Below are positions 26,988 to 35,505 of a DNA stretch of 64,000 bases, piece after piece (within the stretch, counting starts at the first letter, position 1; every line of letters begins with the position of its first letter). The stretch is from Zavarzinia compransoris (GTDB lineage: Bacteria > Pseudomonadota > Alphaproteobacteria > Zavarziniales > Zavarziniaceae). Location: NCBI RefSeq assembly GCF_003173055.1, contig NZ_QGLF01000001.1, positions 627,085 to 691,084 on the forward strand. Direction: 5' to 3'. The notes beneath the pieces are model-generated. The model had not been told where the DNA came from, did not search any database, and worked only from the letters and a program-made list of their open reading frames with translations. Both the position numbers and the translations under genes were made by a program.

Positions 26988-27536
26988 CTAGATCACCACA
27001 TTGCGGATGAAGCGGACGCGGGCATCGGCCGCCGGCCGGTAGTCGAAGGGCCGGTCCGAGCGGTAGGACAGGGTCTGGCCCGGCCCCAGCCGCTCCACCC
27101 GGTCGGCGAAGGTGATTTCCAGCTCGCCCTCGATCACCAGGACCATTTCGTACCAGCCGGCGGGATCGGCGGCGGAGGTATAGCTTTCGCCCGGCATCAG
27201 CACCCATTCCCAAAGCTCGGCCAATTGGCTGGCGGGGACCGATTGCAGCAGGTGGGCCTCGCTGCCCCGGTGGCGGCCGGTCCAGGCCAGGACCGGGCGG
27301 GGCGGGTTTTCGCTGCGGTCGGTGATCAAGTCGGGCAGGAGGACGCCCAAGGCCGCCGCCACCTTGTCCAGGGTCGACAGGCTGACATTGCTGTCGCCCG
27401 CCTCCATCCCCACCAGCATGCGGCGCGAGACGCCGGACAGCCGGGACAATTGTTCCTGGCTGAGGCCGGCGCGCTGGCGCAGGCGCTTCAGGTTGGCGGC
27501 AAGATGCCGGAGGACCGGGGCTTGACCTTCCGTCAT
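26988..27536 (-). CDS. XRE family regulator with cupin domain
   Basis: A 182-residue regulator. An N-terminal helix-turn-helix of the Cro/CI type (RLRQRAGLSQEQLSRLSGVSRRMLVGME) is joined to a C-terminal cupin sensing domain (about residues 100-182, with EMVLVIEGELEI and LGPGQTLSY). Such proteins usually control a divergent metabolic or efflux gene in response to a small ligand. The neighbour is a DMT transporter, and a perfect 12-bp palindrome lies 2 bp upstream of the ATG, suggesting autoregulation. Confidence 0.9.
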   Translation of the reverse strand: MTEGQAPVLRHLAANLKRLRQRAGLSQEQLSRLSGVSRRMLVGMEAGDSNVSLSTLDKVAAALGVLLPDLITDRSENPPRPVLAWTGRHRGSEAHLLQSVPASQLAELWEWVLMPGESYTSAADPAGWYEMVLVIEGELEITFADRVERLGPGQTLSYRSDRPFDYRPAADARVRFIRNVVI

Positions 27537-27538
27537 GG

Positions 27539-27550
27539 GCAATATATTGC
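27539..27550. promoter_or_regulatory. perfect 12-bp palindrome, probable operator of the XRE-cupin regulator
   Basis: GCAATATATTGC is its own reverse complement and lies between the divergent regulator and DMT genes, two bases before the regulator ATG. It contains a -10-like TATATT on the minus strand. Confidence 0.55.
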
Positions 27551-27597
27551 ACTATTCACCCGCCCAGTTTACGGCCCCTGCGGACGCACCTCAAGCC

Positions 27598-28533
27598 ATG
27601 ACCAGCCTCGACCGTCCCTTTGCGCCCGAAACCGAGGCCGGCCTTGCCCGCCATCTGCCGGCGCTGGTGCTGTTCGGCGTCACCTTCATCTGGGGCGCGT
27701 CCTTCCTGGTCATCCAGACCGCGCTGGCGGTGTCCGGGCCCTTGTTCTTCCAGGGCCTGCGCTATGGCATTGCCGCCCTGGTGCTGGCGGCGATCACCCT
27801 GCCGCGGATCGGCGGGCTGACCCGGCTCGAATGGTGGGTCGGGGTTTGCACCGGGCTTGCGGTCGCCGCCGCCAACGGCTTGCAGGCGGTCGGCCTCGGC
27901 ATGATCCCGAGCAGCACGTCCGCCTTCCTGACCGCGCTCTATGTGCCCATGGTGCCGCTGGCGCAATGGCTGTTCATGCGCGATCCGCCGCGGCCCCTGG
28001 CCTGGGCCGGCATCGCCCTGGCGTTTGCGGGCATGGTCTTGCTGGCGGGGCCGGGGGCGCTGCATCTCGATCTCGGCGCGGGCGAGGCGATGACCATCGC
28101 CAGCGCCGCGATCATCGCCGCCGAGATCGTCGCCATCGGCATCTACACGAAGCGCCTGGATTCCCGGCGCGTGGCGCTGGTGCAGATCGTGGTGATCGCC
28201 GTCGCCACCTTCGCCGCCGTGCCGGTGGCGGGCGAGGGCGTGCCGGCGCCGGGCTGGCTGCTGCTGGCCTGTGCCGGCGGGCTGGGGCTTGGCAGCGTGG
28301 TCATCCATCTCGCCATGTATTGGGCGCAGAAGCGCCTGTCGCCGACGCGCGCCACCCTGATCTATGCGACCGAGCCGATCTGGGCCGGCATTCTCGGCCG
28401 GCTGGCCGGGGAACGGCTGCCGGCGCTCGGCCTTGCCGGCGCCGGGCTGATCGTGGCCAGCGTGGTCCTGAACGCGCTCAGGCCCGCAGCAGATCGAGCG
28501 GCCGGAAGAAAGCCTGCACCGCCGGATCGTTGA
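27598..28533 (+). CDS. EamA/DMT family transporter
   Basis: Second DMT-superfamily exporter of the window, 311 residues and about ten helices. EamA repeat 1 has FIWGASFLVIQTAL and GLRYGIAALVLA; repeat 2 has GSVVIHLAMYWAQKRLSPTRATLIYATEPIWAG. It is divergent from an XRE-cupin regulator, which probably controls it. Its last 56 bp overlap the 3' end of the convergent UDG-like gene. Confidence 0.9.
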   Translation: MTSLDRPFAPETEAGLARHLPALVLFGVTFIWGASFLVIQTALAVSGPLFFQGLRYGIAALVLAAITLPRIGGLTRLEWWVGVCTGLAVAAANGLQAVGLGMIPSSTSAFLTALYVPMVPLAQWLFMRDPPRPLAWAGIALAFAGMVLLAGPGALHLDLGAGEAMTIASAAIIAAEIVAIGIYTKRLDSRRVALVQIVVIAVATFAAVPVAGEGVPAPGWLLLACAGGLGLGSVVIHLAMYWAQKRLSPTRATLIYATEPIWAGILGRLAGERLPALGLAGAGLIVASVVLNALRPAADRAAGRKPAPPDR

Positions 28534-29209
28534 TGAAGCCGATATTATAGGGGTGTTCCGCGGCCAGGACGGAGAAGCCGGCAGCGCCGGGCAATTGCCC
28601 GAGGTTGCGGGCGAAATTGCCGAACAGCAGCAGGGTCGCGTCCGGCCGGGCCCGGTGCAGGCCGGCCAGGAACACGTCCATGAACCCGCTCCACGCCTTG
28701 GCGTCGCGGGCCTTGGCGGCGGTCAGCACCGGGATCGCGTTGAGGCAGAGAATGCCCTCGGCCCGGATGCGGCGGAACAATTCGTCCATGGTGGCGACAA
28801 GGCCGAGCGCGCCGGGATCGAGCGCCGCGATCTCTTCCGCCCGGGCATCGGCCGAGATATGGCCGGCGGCGACCAGCAGCATCTTCATGATGTTGCGGAG
28901 CGACGTCGCCCGGTTCACCGGCTTCGCCAGCCCCCCCGGGCCCCACAGCGGGCCGACCGCCCCATCGTAGAAGGCTTCGCCCCGGGCGGACTGGGCGCGG
29001 GGATAGGGCGATTCGCCGATCAGCACCGCCCGCACGCCCTCGATCGGCACGAGGCGAAGTGCTGCCAGCATCAGGGCCGGGCCCGGCAGCCACTCCTGCC
29101 CGGACAGGGCCGCCAGATAGGCGGGATCGACGCGGCGCGCCGCCGCCTCGACGATCGCCAGCCAGTCGGGGCCGAGGCCGGCGCAAGCCTCGTCGAAGGG
29201 ATAGGTCAT
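28478..29209 (-). CDS. uracil-DNA glycosylase-like protein lacking the catalytic Asp
   Basis: A 243-residue protein with UDG-superfamily layout. Motif A reads GESPYPRAQSARGEAF where family-1 enzymes have GQDPYH, so the catalytic Asp is Ser while the Tyr is kept. The Asn motif reads LCLNAIPVLTAAK. A DATLLLFGNFAR strand follows, and the late His motif reads AEHPYN instead of HPSPLS. The fold is likely kept but glycosylase activity is doubtful. The ATG overlaps the stop of the acyl-CoA ligase gene, making it the last gene of a coupled operon. Confidence 0.75.
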   Translation of the reverse strand: MTYPFDEACAGLGPDWLAIVEAAARRVDPAYLAALSGQEWLPGPALMLAALRLVPIEGVRAVLIGESPYPRAQSARGEAFYDGAVGPLWGPGGLAKPVNRATSLRNIMKMLLVAAGHISADARAEEIAALDPGALGLVATMDELFRRIRAEGILCLNAIPVLTAAKARDAKAWSGFMDVFLAGLHRARPDATLLLFGNFARNLGQLPGAAGFSVLAAEHPYNIGFINDPAVQAFFRPLDLLRA

Positions 29210-30777
29210 GATGCCAGCCCCGCCAGCGCCCGGCGCATGACCTTGCCGTTGGCGGTGCGCGGCAATGTTTCCACCACGATCACCTCCTTCGGCTGCTTGT
29301 AGGCGGCGAGCCGGCCGCCGGCATGGGCAAGGACGGCCGCCTTGTCGATCGCGGCGCCGTCACGCGGGACGACATAGGCGCAGATGATCGAAATGGTCTC
29401 GGACACCTGCCGTTCCGCGACCGCGACATCGGCGATCGCCGGATGGCTCGCCAGCGCGGCCTCGACCTCGAGCGGCGAGACGCGGTAACCCCCGGCGTTC
29501 ATCAGGTCATTGTTGCGGCCATGGAACCAGAGGTAACCGTCCTCGTCCAGATGGGCGAGGTCGCCGCCGGCGAACCAGTCGCCGCGCAGCACTTCCGCCT
29601 CCTCCAGCGGGCGCTGCCAATAGCCGAGCATGAGGCCCGGATCGCTGCGATGGACGGCGAGCAGGCCGATCTCGCCCGCCGGCAGCGGCACCCAGGTCTC
29701 GGGGTCGAGAATGGCGACGCGCCGCCCCGGCTGCGGCCGGCCCGGCGAATGGGGCCGGGCCGGGCCAGGCGGGCACTGGCTGACATAGGTCGAGATTTCC
29801 GACATGCCCAGCGCCTCGTAAAGCTCGGTCCCCACGGTTTCGCGCCATTGTTCCAGGATCACGGCCGGCAGGCTCTCGCCCGCGGTCAGGCCGTGGCGCA
29901 GGCTGGCAAGATCGTGGCCGCCGATCTCGCCGTATTTCAGGATCTGGCGGTAGAGGCCGGGGACGGTGGCGAAGAGCGTCGCCTTGAAGCGTTCGATCAG
30001 CCGGGGCCAGACGGCGGCATCGCGCGGCCCGTTGTAGAGGCAGGCGGTGGCGCCATTGGCCCAGGGGTCGGTCAGGCCGACGCCGAGCGTATAGGTCCAG
30101 TTGAAGGCGCCGGCATGCAGCACCCGGTCGTCGCCGGAAATGCCGTACCAGCCCTGATACATGGGGCGCCGGCCGAAGGCGCTGCGCTGGCCGTGCAGCA
30201 CGCCCTTGGGCCTGCCCGTGGTGCCGGAGGTATAGACCAGGAAGGCCGGGTCGTCCGCCGCCGTATCGGCGAAATCGCCAAGGGCACCGTTCCGCGCCCA
30301 ATCCGCCACGGCCTGGGCCGGGATCACCGTCACCCCGTCCGGCACCTTGAGGTCGGCCATGCCGGCCCCGACCGCGACCGCCCGGGCGCCGCAATCGGCC
30401 AGCAGGAATTCGGCCTCGGCCGCGGTCAACTGGCTGGACGAGGGCAGGGCGACGATGCCCGCCGCGATCGCCCCGAAATAGGCGAGCGCATAGGCGACGT
30501 CATTGTCCATGCGGATCATCAGCCGGTCGCCCGGCCGCAGCCCGGCGGCCAGCAGCCCGTTGGCGACCCGCAGCACCGCATCCTTGAGGGCGCCGAAGCG
30601 CCACACCTCGTCGTCATGGGCGCCGGCCAGGATCAGGCCGGTCTTGCCCGCCGCATGCCCGTCCAGGCAATAGCGGGCCATGTTGAAACGCTCGGGCAGG
30701 GTCACGGTCGGGGTCTTTTCTCGATGGGGGGCCGATCTTGGATACAAAGATCCCCAGCGGCCGGCAATGTCCTTCAT
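29206..30777 (-). CDS. AMP-dependent acyl-CoA synthetase (benzoate-CoA-ligase-like)
   Basis: ANL-superfamily ligase that activates a carboxylic acid as acyl-AMP then acyl-CoA, 523 residues. Motifs: YTSGTTGRPKG (A3), ALGMSEISTYVS (A5), GDLAHLDEDGYLWFHGRNND (A7-A8), and the C-terminal Lys in PRTANGKVMRR (A10). ATG at 30777 overlaps the upstream stop (ATGA); GTG at 30705 is an alternative that removes 24 unusual residues. Middle of a four-gene operon; substrate unknown, aryl or short acids being plausible. Confidence 0.9.
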   Translation of the reverse strand: MKDIAGRWGSLYPRSAPHREKTPTVTLPERFNMARYCLDGHAAGKTGLILAGAHDDEVWRFGALKDAVLRVANGLLAAGLRPGDRLMIRMDNDVAYALAYFGAIAAGIVALPSSSQLTAAEAEFLLADCGARAVAVGAGMADLKVPDGVTVIPAQAVADWARNGALGDFADTAADDPAFLVYTSGTTGRPKGVLHGQRSAFGRRPMYQGWYGISGDDRVLHAGAFNWTYTLGVGLTDPWANGATACLYNGPRDAAVWPRLIERFKATLFATVPGLYRQILKYGEIGGHDLASLRHGLTAGESLPAVILEQWRETVGTELYEALGMSEISTYVSQCPPGPARPHSPGRPQPGRRVAILDPETWVPLPAGEIGLLAVHRSDPGLMLGYWQRPLEEAEVLRGDWFAGGDLAHLDEDGYLWFHGRNNDLMNAGGYRVSPLEVEAALASHPAIADVAVAERQVSETISIICAYVVPRDGAAIDKAAVLAHAGGRLAAYKQPKEVIVVETLPRTANGKVMRRALAGLAS

Positions 30778-31241
30778 GGCTCGGCCGGGCGCCGGATCTC
30801 GGGCAGGATCCGCCGCGAGACGATGCTGGCCAGGACGATGCCCAGGGCGTGCACCGCGGCTTCCGCCGATCGGAAGAACACCCCGGCCCAGGTGATCGCC
30901 CCGTCCCGGAACAGTTCGATGCCGCCCTGCCGCAGCGTCAGACTGATGTTGCCGGCGGCATTGATCGACAGGGCCGGGGCGAGGGCGGTCAGGGTGGGCA
31001 CGAACAGGATGAAAATGGTGCGGCGGCGGATGCCGGCGAGCCGCAGCATCGAGAAGGCGTAGAACAGGACGAGCGCCGGGATCAGCGCCGGGCTGCTGAG
31101 CACCAGCCAGACCACGACATCATGGCGCTGGCCCAGCAGGACGGCTTTGCCGAAATCCGCCAGACCGTCGAAGAGGAGGGCCAGGAGAATCGGGAGGAGG
31201 GTGCGGCCGATCACCCGGCCCGGTCCCTCGTCCGGCTCCAA
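30774..31241 (-). CDS. small integral membrane protein
   Basis: About 155 residues from TTG at 31241 (3 bp after the upstream stop) with roughly four hydrophobic segments: TLLPILLALLFDGL, VVVWLVLSSPALIPALVLFYAF, TIFILFVPTLTALAPAL and TWAGVFFRSAEAAVHALGIVLASIV. No family recognised. It lies between the PhnZ-like oxygenase and the acyl-CoA ligase with overlapping or near-touching ends. The start codon is uncertain. Confidence 0.6.
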   Translation of the reverse strand: MEPDEGPGRVIGRTLLPILLALLFDGLADFGKAVLLGQRHDVVVWLVLSSPALIPALVLFYAFSMLRLAGIRRRTIFILFVPTLTALAPALSINAAGNISLTLRQGGIELFRDGAITWAGVFFRSAEAAVHALGIVLASIVSRRILPEIRRPAEP

Positions 31242-31244
31242 GGC

Positions 31245-31817
31245 TCAGGCCCCCTGGACCAGGGCGCGCAGCAACTCGCGGTAGTCGGCGAAAGCGGGCA
31301 CGTCGAGGCCGACCACTTTCGCCTCCTCGTCCCAGACGCGCAGGCGCACGGCGTCGCGCCAATGGTCCAGCGCCTCGAAGTCCGCCACCTCAGCCGCCGA
31401 CATGGGCCCGCCCTGGAGGGCGAGGCTGCGCACCGAGGCGGGCGACAGGCGGTCGAAATAGCCCGCCTTGGTCGCGCACAGATAGCGCTTGGCCGCGACA
31501 TGCAGGCGGATCGGTTCCGTCACCGCCGGGCCGAACCAGCGGGCCAGATGGTCGGCGCCGCCGTCCTCGTGCCTGGCGTCATAGCCCATCACCGCCGCCG
31601 CTTCCCCCGCCGCGTCCAGCAGGTGGCCGATGTCGTGCAGCAGGGCGGCGGCGATCAGGCCGGGACCGGCGCCCGCCCGCCGGCCGCAGGCGGCGGCCTG
31701 AAGGCCATGGGCGAGCTGGCTGACCGATTCGCCCCCTTCATAGGGGGAATGGCCCTTTTCCCGGTAAAGCGCTTCAATCCGGGCGACGATGGATTCGGCA
31801 GGAAGGCGCGACGTCAT
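31245..31817 (-). CDS. PhnZ-like HD-domain di-iron oxygenase
   Basis: HD-fold protein of 190 residues related to PhnZ, the mixed-valent di-iron oxygenase that cleaves 2-amino-1-hydroxyethylphosphonate. Metal ligands are in place: His37, His61-Asp62 (LLHDIGH), His residues 83/90 and 106, and the late Asp in RVWDE. HVAAKRYL with Lys110 matches PhnZ closely. The induced-fit Tyr/Glu pair is present as SPYEGGES but with one extra residue between. No PhnY-type hydroxylase adjoins it, so another substrate is possible. First gene of a four-gene operon; divergent from a CaiB gene. Confidence 0.85.
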   Translation of the reverse strand: MTSRLPAESIVARIEALYREKGHSPYEGGESVSQLAHGLQAAACGRRAGAGPGLIAAALLHDIGHLLDAAGEAAAVMGYDARHEDGGADHLARWFGPAVTEPIRLHVAAKRYLCATKAGYFDRLSPASVRSLALQGGPMSAAEVADFEALDHWRDAVRLRVWDEEAKVVGLDVPAFADYRELLRALVQGA

Positions 31818-31919
31818 CTTGGTGTCCTGGTTTGATGCTGATATTCGCCCGTGACCTGGCTTCACGACACGGTTAAAAAGCTGTCTTAACAATCAAACAT
31901 GACAAATAGGGGAAGTCGC

Positions 31920-33056
31920 ATGGCGGGGCCGCTCAAGGGCTTGAAGGTGGTTGAGATCGCAGGCATCGGGCCGGGCCCGTTCTGCGCCATGCTGCTGGCG
32001 GACATGGGCGCCGATGTCGTCCGCGTCGACCGGGCGGCACGGTTCAGCGTGATGAACGACAAGTTCGATTTCCTCAACCGCGGCAAGCGCTCGATCTCGA
32101 TCGACCTGAAGAAGCCGGACGGGGTGGAGGCGGTGCTGAAGCTGGTCGAGAAGGCGGATATCATTCTCGAAGGCTTCCGGCCCGGCGTGATGGAACGTCT
32201 CGGCCTCGGCCCCGACGTCTGCCTCGGCCGCAACCCGAGGATCGCCTACGGCCGCATGACCGGCTTCGGCCAGGACGGCCCGATGGCCAAGGCGGCGGGC
32301 CATGACATCAACTATATCGCCATGTCCGGCGCCCTGCACATGATCGGCCACAAGGGCGGCCGGCCGGTGCCGCCGATCAATTTCGTCGGCGATTTCGGCG
32401 GCGGCTCCATGTTCCTCGCCTTCGGCCTGCTCGCCGCCGTGATCGAGGCGCGGTCGAGCGGCAAGGGCCAGGTGGTCGACGCCACCATGATCGACGGCGC
32501 GGCCCTGCTGACCACCATGATGTATGGCATGAAGGCGCAGGGCCTGTGGCAGGACGAGCGGGGCGTCAATCTGCTCGATACGGGCGCCCATTTCTACGAC
32601 ACCTATGAGACCAAGGACGGCAAATATGTCTCGATCGGCTCGATCGAGCCGCAGTTCTATGCCGAACTGATCCGCCTCGCCGGCCTCGACCCGGCCGATT
32701 TCGGCGCCCAGATGGATGTCGCCAGCTGGCCCGCGATGAAGGAGAAACTGGCCGCGGTGATCAGGGGGAAGACTCGCGCCGAATGGGACGCGCTGATGGA
32801 GGGGACGGACGTTTGCTACGCCCCCGTGCTGTCGATGGAAGAGGCGCCGAAACATCCGCATAATATTGCCCGCGGCGTCTTCTTTGAGCAGGATGGCCAT
32901 GTGCAGCCGGCGCCGGCGCCCCGGTTCAGCCGCACAAGGCCGGACCTGCCGGCGGCGCCGCCGCTGCCCGGCCAGGATACCGAGACGGCGCTGGCCGACT
33001 GGGGTTTCTCGGCCGCGGAGATCGCCCGCCTGAAGGAGGCCGGCGCCGCGTCCTGA
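31920..33056 (+). CDS. CaiB/BaiF family CoA-transferase or alpha-methylacyl-CoA racemase
   Basis: Class III CoA-transferase-fold enzyme, 378 residues from ATG at 31920 (AGGGGA upstream). [31 protein letters not shown] is typical of alpha-methylacyl-CoA racemases, as are SISIDLKK, the [13 protein letters not shown] segment with its His/Asp, and FVGDFGGGS. Racemases invert 2-methylacyl-CoA for beta-oxidation. Divergent from the PhnZ-like/ligase operon, which may share its substrate. Confidence 0.9.
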   Translation: MAGPLKGLKVVEIAGIGPGPFCAMLLADMGADVVRVDRAARFSVMNDKFDFLNRGKRSISIDLKKPDGVEAVLKLVEKADIILEGFRPGVMERLGLGPDVCLGRNPRIAYGRMTGFGQDGPMAKAAGHDINYIAMSGALHMIGHKGGRPVPPINFVGDFGGGSMFLAFGLLAAVIEARSSGKGQVVDATMIDGAALLTTMMYGMKAQGLWQDERGVNLLDTGAHFYDTYETKDGKYVSIGSIEPQFYAELIRLAGLDPADFGAQMDVASWPAMKEKLAAVIRGKTRAEWDALMEGTDVCYAPVLSMEEAPKHPHNIARGVFFEQDGHVQPAPAPRFSRTRPDLPAAPPLPGQDTETALADWGFSAAEIARLKEAGAAS

Positions 33057-33074
33057 CCGGAGAAGGGGATTGGG

Positions 33075-33473
33075 GTGGCGCTGTTCTTCGACACGGCCTG
33101 GTTCGATCAGCGCCTGCGCGTGCTCGGCCTCGCCCGTTCGAATGTCGCCGCTGCCCTGAATGTCTCCGAGGCGGCGGTGGATGCCCTGTTCAAGGACCAG
33201 CGCGAACTGGCGCCGACCGAGGTCGTGACCCTGGCCGCGCTGCTGGCCGTCCCCGTCGCCGACGTGGTGCAGCGGGCCGGCGCCGGCACCCAGATGCCCG
33301 ATGAAGTGCCCGAGCCGCAGCCGGCGGCGCCCGGCGGGTTCGACGATCGCCTGGAGGCGGTCGAACAGGCGATGCAGCGCCTGGAAGAGCGGATGAACCG
33401 GGTCGAAAGCCTGCTGGCGCGGGCGGTCGAAACCACCCGCGCGATCCGCGCCGAACTGCCCGGCGGCGACTGA
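33075..33473 (+). CDS. small helix-turn-helix-like protein with C-terminal coiled coil
   Basis: A 132-residue protein from GTG at 33075 (AAGGGG upstream). The first 65 residues look like a helical Cro-type domain (ARSNVAAALNVSEAAVDALFKD, then PTEVVTLAALLAVPVADVV). A Pro-rich linker and a heptad-patterned coiled coil (RLEAVEQAMQRLEERMNRVESLLAR) follow. DNA binding is possible but unproven. It starts 19 bp after the CaiB gene. Confidence 0.65.
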   Translation: MALFFDTAWFDQRLRVLGLARSNVAAALNVSEAAVDALFKDQRELAPTEVVTLAALLAVPVADVVQRAGAGTQMPDEVPEPQPAAPGGFDDRLEAVEQAMQRLEERMNRVESLLARAVETTRAIRAELPGGD

Positions 33474-33474
33474 G

Positions 33475-34548
33475 CTATTTTTTCTTCTTCACCGTCAGCT
33501 TGTCCGGGGTGATCAGCACCTCGACTTCCTTCGGCTTGGCCGGCGTGCCGCCTTCCATGGTGACGATGATGCCGGCCGGGGTGAAGATCACCGGGTCATT
33601 GGTCGGCACGCCGCCGAGATCCACCGTGTTCAGCCGGGCGAAACTATTCACCCCGATGGTTTTCAGCACCGTGACATAGCCCTTCTTCACCTTGCCTTCG
33701 AGCAGGACGAAGACGAGGACGACATCTTCCTGGCCGTCGCCGGTCACGTCCTTCGGCAGGGCGACGGCATAGCCGACGCCGGCACTGCGCTTCTTCGCCT
33801 CGGCGGCGATGGCGTCGCGGATCGCGGTCTCGACCGGGGTCGGCTCGGGCTGGGCCGGCTCGGCGGCGGGCGGGGCCGTGGGGGCTGCGGCCTGGCCGTC
33901 GTCGGCGAAGGTGGAGCCGGTGACGGGCGCGCCCGATCCGCCCGCGGGCGCGGCCGGGGCGGCCGGATCGATGCGCACCACCTGGATATTGTTGGCGCTG
34001 CCGCAAGCGTCGAGCGCGCGGATCGCCGCCTCCGCCCCGGCCAGGTCCAACTCGCCCGAGCGCAGCTTCAGGGCGTTGGAGCCGATCACCGCCTTCTGGC
34101 CGCGGGCGAAGACCGCGAGAACCTTCTCGCCCTCGGGCGAGGGCACCGGTTCGGACATGATGGCGGAAGGATCATAGGCGACGCCGTGGAAGCCGAGCGG
34201 CTGGCGGCCGTCGACCGAGAAGCCGATGTCCATCTCCGCCCCCTCGCGCACCTTCAGCCCGGGCTGGCCATAGATGATGCCGCGCCCGCGCTCGCCGAGG
34301 ACGAAGCCGAGACGGTCGCCATTGTCGAATTCGCGGGTGACGACGCAGATGGTTTCATCCTTGCCCGGCAGCTTGAAGGTATCGAGATTCCAGCCGCCGA
34401 TATCCTCGCTGTTGGCGGCCTGGGGCGTCGACAGCGGTGCCGGCAGGGGCGCGGGCAGGGGGGCCGGCGGCGCCTCTTCGGCCCGGGCGGGCAGGGCGCC
34501 GAGGACGAGAAGCAGGGCGAGGGACGAAGCGCGCGACAGCAGGGGCAT
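33475..34548 (-). CDS. secreted protein of unknown function
   Basis: A 357-residue protein with a signal peptide (MPLLSRASSLALLLVLGALPARA|EE). Low-complexity PAPLPAPLPAPL repeats follow it and a second Ala/Pro-rich linker lies mid-protein. The first domain (about 55-200) contains an invasion-associated-locus-B-like stretch (ICVVTREFDNGDRLGF). The C-terminal part has a DVTGDGQEDVVLVFV segment that resembles FG-GAP-like repeats. It ends in KKKK. Periplasmic location likely; function unknown. Convergent with the preceding gene. Confidence 0.7.
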   Translation of the reverse strand: MPLLSRASSLALLLVLGALPARAEEAPPAPLPAPLPAPLSTPQAANSEDIGGWNLDTFKLPGKDETICVVTREFDNGDRLGFVLGERGRGIIYGQPGLKVREGAEMDIGFSVDGRQPLGFHGVAYDPSAIMSEPVPSPEGEKVLAVFARGQKAVIGSNALKLRSGELDLAGAEAAIRALDACGSANNIQVVRIDPAAPAAPAGGSGAPVTGSTFADDGQAAAPTAPPAAEPAQPEPTPVETAIRDAIAAEAKKRSAGVGYAVALPKDVTGDGQEDVVLVFVLLEGKVKKGYVTVLKTIGVNSFARLNTVDLGGVPTNDPVIFTPAGIIVTMEGGTPAKPKEVEVLITPDKLTVKKKK

Positions 34549-34707
34549 GTGATTGGACTCGCCGCGAAAGGGAATTTTCATTCGCGCGGAGCATAGCCAA
34601 CACTGTGGCATAATCATGAGGCTTTTCTGGCCGCCCCGGCCGCGGCCTTGCTCCGGCCCGGATTGGTGGCTCTACTCGCAGCCGACGATGATTCCGGAGT
34701 TCGCGTC

Positions 34708-35505
34708 ATGACCCTTTGCTTCGGCCGCTGCTGTTTCGTCTCGCGCCGCGGCGTTCTCGGCCTTGCAGCGGGGGGATTGGCCGGCTGCACGGCGGTCGGG
34801 CGCAGCATGGCGCCGGCGGACGGCGAATTGAACCAGATGGGCTTGCAGGCCTGGTCGCAACTGAAGACCAAGGAAAAACTCTCGTCCGACGCCAAGGGGC
34901 GGGCGCGGGTGAATACGGTGGCGCGCCGGGTGGTCGACGCTTCGGGCCTCGGGCATGCCTATACCTGGGAATTCGCCCTGTTCGACGGTGCGCAGATCAA
35001 TGCCTTCGCCCTGCCGGGCGGCAAGATCGGCGTCTATCGCGGCCTGCTGAACCTTGCGGGCGCGGACGACGAACTGGCGGCGGTGCTCGGCCATGAGGTC
35101 ACCCATGTCCAGCGCCGCCATGCCGCCCAGCGCATCGGCACCCAGCGGGCGGGGCAATTGGGTGTCTCGCTGGCCCAGGTCGGGCTGGCGGTCGGCGGCG
35201 TGCAGCAATCGGACCAGATCGCCGGGCTGATCGGCGCCGGCGTTTCCTATGGCGTGATCCTGCCCTTCTCGCGCGACCAGGAATATGAGGCGGATGCCGG
35301 CGGCCTGACCACCATGGCGCGGGCCGGCTATAACCCGAATGCCGCCGTCAGCCTGTGGCAGAAGATGGCGGCGGCCAATGCGCGGAACGCGGGCCGGCCA
35401 CTCGAATTCGCTTCCACCCATCCGTCCGACGCCAACCGCATCCAGCGCCTTCAGGCCCAGATCCCCGCGGTCCTGCCGCTGTACGAGGCGGCGCGGCGGA
35501 ACTGA
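34708..35505 (+). CDS. M48 family metalloprotease, lipoprotein
   Basis: Zinc metalloprotease of 265 residues. The start carries a twin-arginine-like lipoprotein signal: VSRRGVLGLAAGGLAGC, lipidated at Cys27. The HEVTH zinc motif spans residues 129-133, and the third ligand is in RDQEYEADAGG. ALPGGKIGVYRGLL is typical of the M48 peptidases related to BepA/LoiP. Probably periplasmic quality control of outer-membrane proteins. ATG at 34708 is chosen because the signal begins there; convergent with the thermonuclease-like gene. Confidence 0.9.
   Translation: MTLCFGRCCFVSRRGVLGLAAGGLAGCTAVGRSMAPADGELNQMGLQAWSQLKTKEKLSSDAKGRARVNTVARRVVDASGLGHAYTWEFALFDGAQINAFALPGGKIGVYRGLLNLAGADDELAAVLGHEVTHVQRRHAAQRIGTQRAGQLGVSLAQVGLAVGGVQQSDQIAGLIGAGVSYGVILPFSRDQEYEADAGGLTTMARAGYNPNAAVSLWQKMAAANARNAGRPLEFASTHPSDANRIQRLQAQIPAVLPLYEAARRN

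Noticed and set aside
26533-26991. Plus-strand frame of 152 codons across the IS-like remnant
   Set aside because: It is antisense to both the transposase fragment and the DUF6959 gene, which have recognisable sequence on the minus strand.
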